From assembly GCA_964477035.1 (NCBI GenBank), contig CAYZCW010000029.1:1-8915 (forward strand): 8,915 nt of DNA, given 5' to 3'. Made by a program: the position numbers and the translations under genes. The notes beneath the pieces were generated by a model. It was given only the letters and a program-made list of their open reading frames with translations. It was not told the origin of the DNA and made no database searches. Positions 8,701 to 8,915 of the stretch are shown here, in pieces (position 1 is the first letter of the stretch; each line of letters opens with the position of its first letter). This stretch comes from SLSG01 sp964477035 (GTDB taxonomy: Bacteria; Bacteroidota; Bacteroidia; Bacteroidales; UBA7960).

Positions 8701-8915
8701 TACCGATAACTGCATCATCGAGTCGATCACATACATTGACGCATTGACTGGCTCCTGCCCATTCGTGGTGGAAAGAACATTCACCGTCACCGATGGCTGC
8801 GGCAACGAGACCGTGGTGGTGCAGTTGATTACGATTGCGGCGCCGGAGGTCACCTATACGGAGCCCACAGACCTGGTACTGGATGCCTGCACATTTGCAG
8901 ACCAGGCCGCCCTGG
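2525..8915 (+). CDS. Giant secreted HYR/PKD-repeat surface protein, 3' end outside window
   Basis: One uninterrupted frame of 2130 codons, still open at the window end. An in-frame TAG (2513) precedes the ATG; the ATG at 2597 is an alternative giving a more usual 36-residue signal peptide instead of 60. Residues from M1 at 2525: signal peptide to A60 (core ALLVFLAGVLAFL, GHA|ATP); Gly-rich unassigned region 61-251; three PKD-like domains 252-521; four near-identical HYR repeats 522-857; six diverged HYR-like repeats 858-1351; Cys-rich unassigned module 1352-1566; Ig/PKD-like pair 1567-1734; HYR-like repeats with an insert from 1735 on. HYR domains are Ig-like folds found in adhesive extracellular proteins. 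Such architectures in Bacteroidota are typically T9SS substrates or gliding-type adhesins, but the sorting domain that would prove this is not in view. No enzymatic domain is visible. Lysine is nearly absent (three residues) and cysteines are frequent, suggesting disulphide-stapled repeats. Adhesion is inferred. Confidence 0.92.
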   Translation, partial: MDTSRCRFRSEPVGVVRRANQSNCMDRTCTQRRPSFCISPALLVFLAGVLAFLCSSDGHAATPAVSDCLSTPSFLASHFDRPDPLSLDTHFPAAILAADYSDILLDRGGRIPRDSGVLVTPLGHDGRLPLRPPGERPPEAGYGVALQAGNTTPALLPEGTERTLRGPFGGLNGGYTASAGTGRVSGHGNTGFEEVTRAYTGEFEGHREAGGETGAGEGGFAAVAGVFSGASSDGTEAFDAEMLLACNAVLDPVADVTACHGEVVTVTFSGTFDFVSWVNNNPDATLGAMGVGTISFTAANTGTTPITYQITATPTGDDLGVPCDGAPRVFTITVNPQPTVNPVAGQTLCAGAATTAVTFTGSVAGTTFNWTNDNTSIGLAASGSGDIGAFTVTNTTNAPISATITVTPTANGCTGPDETFTITVNPVPTVSAAPLSQTICPDGTMAPVAITNPNAVAGTTFSWTRDNTGVLTGMAGSGSGETISGTLSSSDPGTMHTTTFSIIAEAAGCSSNPFQVEVTVGDTTPPAFTCPPDQNVNLTADCELIVPDLIGTLSGTDNCGTVTFTQDPAAGTALPSGHNTTHTVTITADDGNGNTTVCTVTLTGIDVTPPAFTCPPDQDVNLNASCELVVPNLIGTLTGADNCGTVTFTQDPVAGTALPSGHNMTHAVTITADDGNGNTTVCTVTLTGIDTIPPSFACPSDQDVNLNASCELVVPNLIGTLTGTDNCGTVTFTQDPAAGNALPSGHNMTHTVTITADDGNGNTTDCTVTLTGIDVTPPAFTCPPDQDVNLTADCELIVPNLIGTLTGTDNCGSVTFTQNPAAGTALASGHNMTHAVTITAEDENGNTTDCIVTLTGIDVTPPTADPLPDLGPFHCYDDRPAPDPGSVTATDNCLNVTVTFVSDGPEQASCDYHITRTYQVTDDAGNTITVTQQIRIRDTQGPTADPLPDLGPFECYSDIPAPDTGVLQNVTDECGGPVTRTHISDSGSGGCTATIVRTYRITDQCGNFTNITQNIYLEDTTPPTADPLPPLGPYACASQVPAANTNVLQNVSDNCGGIVTRSHVGDTSAPDCSGTITRTYRITDACGNFADIEQTITINDNVAPTLSGVPANVTVGCASIPGVASVTASDNCDPSPTLTFTETSTQTSDGSCSDFSYTITRVWVAEDRCGNTTTATQVITVQDNTAPTFTSFPASVTIECDESDDPANTGTPVVSDNCDPAPALTYSDVITPGLCPSEYTITRTWTVTDACGNSNTRNQTIFVEDNTPPEVIYDVELTVACPDDIPVPDTTSVTATDACGGMVTVTHVSDQYTGLEDVGGFCPTSVIRTYRATDACGNSVEFVQTIYIEETCGCEQCQSSVPHLLIDLSYSPDASTTITDDIRNGLCCDARSPWRCLSFNLLIHPDAAFLEIYIESGAAPPSMEWQHDCEPLELIRIGNEVGLCMPVEPFKLFTFCKPGGNTNTWRIRTIPGVVGSDGLSTRVECEEELSVTGAQPGTISWTSISPGTEGQYDHYLSCTDCENPIFTPDDQSPAVIQYQVCGQTSGSVICGEGGKFDCDTIEVRVFPEIEIFIEGDTEFCEDSPETLTASITPSGSYTIEWFDGPGGTGNLVATGTSYTPALPAGTYTYSIIATEVDATLGCETDVEDFEFTIFPMPVFDLGPDVVSCFDDPISFDLPEEYTYEWVPATGVVQDPVNPHQYTVTPSLGTTTYTVNATSVDGCVSTETWTVEVQDCVVCPPVQYVCPDEDFLLTSVSDFLAIGGEVTFPCAVDDANIQLISSVSDGESCPETIIQTYEIWDACGNRVTCEIYVIRDDLEAPVLPCPAGMTLEACSVDELATLTPFPLSTTETAITLAELQAAGGDASDNCEIVSITYRDVVSGSCPTNVQRIFTVTDICGNTTQCSQVIEINDTTDPIITAPPDTTYNACSIDDLPSLGLPPYSGVFVFITFAEYLAMGGTVDDNCEPADIAYIDSYSGECPTILLRTFRVIDDCGNYSDVVQTITIDDTEPPAVTAPDDLAFEGCSTDEILSGAHSDLAYSETVVTISLAEFEAEGGAATDNCIIESITYIDALTGSCPFVVERTFTVTDGCGNETVVVQLITIAAPEVTYTEPTDLVLDACTFADQAAL
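2705..3277 (+). other. N-terminal Gly-rich region with no recognised domain
   Basis: About 190 residues (61-251) between the signal peptide and the first PKD-like domain. The first half is rich in Pro, Asp and Leu (FDRPDPLSLDTHFPAAI). The second half is Gly/Ala/Glu-rich and low in complexity (HREAGGETGAGEGGFAAVAG). The frame is open, but codon choice is more relaxed than in the repeats and a terminator-like hairpin sits inside it at 3006-3027. It may be a flexible spacer or a poorly conserved head. I recognise no family. Confidence 0.5.
3006..3027 (+). other. Terminator-like hairpin inside the coding sequence
   Basis: AAAGGACC (3006-3013) and GGTCCTTT (3020-3027) form a perfect 8-bp stem around a 6-nt loop CTCAGA, followed by T and then TGGTGGTTT. 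The form resembles an intrinsic terminator except that the T-run is only four long. It lies about 480 bp into the giant gene, where it could attenuate transcription or be chance. Confidence 0.45.
3278..4087 (+). other. Three PKD-like domains
   Basis: Three successive PKD-like units at about residues 252-335, 336-425 and 426-521. The first two end in FTITVNP and the third in VEVTVGD. Family marks are a Cys near the start (VTACHGE, QTLCAGA, QTICPDG), the core VAGTTFNWTNDN or VAGTTFSWTRDN, and a second Cys before the last strand (NGCTGPDE, AGCSSNP). Such domains are common in Bacteroidota surface giants as beta-sandwich spacers. Confidence 0.75.
4088..5095 (+). repeat. Four tandem 252-bp HYR repeats, exact period
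   Basis: Units start at GAT 4088, 4340, 4592 and 4844, each exactly 252 bp (84 residues). Every unit reads TPP-x-F-x-CP near its start, then a second Cys (DCEL or SCEL), DNCG, GHN-x-TH, TITA, GNTT, a fourth Cys and VTLTGID. This is the HYR domain pattern with four Cys, probably two disulphides. By hand alignment units 2 and 3 differ at about 23 of 252 bases and share a perfect 69-bp run (4373-4441 and 4625-4693). The near-identity points to recent duplication or ongoing conversion between units. Confidence 0.95.
5096..6577 (+). repeat. Six diverged HYR-like repeats
   Basis: Units begin at 5096, 5336, 5579, 5822, 6071 and 6317 with lengths of 80, 81, 81, 83, 82 and 87 codons. Each opens with D-x-x-x-PT or a variant and closes with ITRTYRITD-x-CGN or a variant before a final strand ending in D. 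The first three share PTADPLP-x-LGP and are closest to each other; the second and third also share LQNV. Cys placement differs from the upstream quartet (Cys after LGPF or TV, then DNC, then a Cys before the TRTY strand, then CGN), so this is a second HYR subtype. The first unit has DDAGN and lacks the last Cys. Confidence 0.85.
6578..7222 (+). other. Cys-rich unassigned module of about 215 residues
   Basis: Residues 1352-1566 interrupt the HYR array. The module opens with CGCEQC, then VPHLLIDLSYSP, a CC pair (GLCCDARSPWRCLSF), FLEIYIESGAAPPSMEW, LFTFCKPGGNTN, TISWTSISPGTEGQYDHYLSCTDC, and ends near VICGEGGKFDCDTIEVRV. It has about 15 Cys and holds all three lysines of the visible protein. 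I cannot place it in a named family, though it has the feel of a module seen in other Bacteroidota giants. The repeat of aromatic and Gly-rich strands suggests a beta-sandwich stabilised by disulphides. A ligand-binding role is only a guess. Confidence 0.6.
7223..7726 (+). other. Ig/PKD-like domain pair
   Basis: Residues 1567-1734 contain two Ig-like units. The first has the pattern FCEDSPETLTAS, IEWFDGPGGTGNLVATG and YTYSIIATE. The second has LGPDVVSCFDDP, YEWVPATGVV, TTTYTVNATS and DGCVS. This strand pattern is common in Bacteroidota gliding-motility and T9SS cargo proteins. It separates the Cys-rich module from the C-terminal repeats. Confidence 0.65.
7727..8915 (+). repeat. HYR-like repeats with an extra insert, array cut by the window end
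   Basis: A first shorter unit (7727-7969, 81 codons) is followed by units at 7970 and 8258 (both 96 codons), 8546 (98 codons) and a partial one from 8840. The consensus is a Cys-Ser-x-Asp start (ACSVDEL, ACSIDDL, GCSTDEI), an insert ITLAELQAAGG or ISLAEFEAEGG, DNC, ITYRD or ITYID, SGSCP, FTVTD-x-CGN and closing strands to DDT-x-PP. Compared with the 81-84-residue HYR units upstream, these carry about 15 extra residues before DNC. The last partial unit (LVLDACTFADQAAL) shows that the array continues. Confidence 0.85.

Overview
The window looks like a piece of a GC-rich genome from the phylum Bacteroidota, perhaps the Saprospirales/Lewinella side; the rank below phylum is a guess. Two things point there. 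One is an outer-membrane protein that joins TPR, PD40 beta-propeller and OmpA domains. The other is a giant secreted protein built from PKD-like and HYR-type repeats, a combination typical of the type IX secretion (T9SS) and gliding world. A near-match to the Bacteroidota -7 promoter element also fits.

Layout. Positions 1-1932 (+) hold a complete 643-residue OmpA-family protein of the PorE-like type, with a signal peptide. Next comes a 592-bp intergenic stretch (1933-2524). It contains exactly 100 N (1961-2060, an assembly gap of unknown true length), a strong intrinsic terminator (2101-2136), a second imperfect A/T-flanked hairpin (2254-2285), and an AT-rich promoter-like segment just before the next gene. 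From 2525 to the end of the window there is one uninterrupted + strand frame of 2130 codons with no stop, so its 3' end lies outside.

The giant protein reads, N to C: a signal peptide; about 190 residues of Gly-rich sequence with no recognised domain; three PKD-like domains; four near-identical HYR repeats of exactly 252 bp each; six more diverged HYR-like repeats; a Cys-rich module of about 215 residues that I cannot assign; an Ig/PKD-like pair; then a second family of HYR-like repeats about 96 residues long, carrying an extra insert, still running at the window edge. It has only three lysines in 2130 residues, all in the Cys-rich module.

How they may work together (inference): the giant protein is probably exported by Sec and then T9SS as a surface adhesin or matrix protein. 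The OmpA-family protein is of the kind that links T9SS or PorP/SprF-type outer-membrane components to peptidoglycan. Terminators and a promoter lie between them, so they are probably neighbours on the same strand rather than one transcript. No PorP/SprF gene and no T9SS C-terminal sorting domain is visible; both could lie just outside the window, or a gene could lie in the gap. The long open frames on the minus strand are shadows of the repeats.
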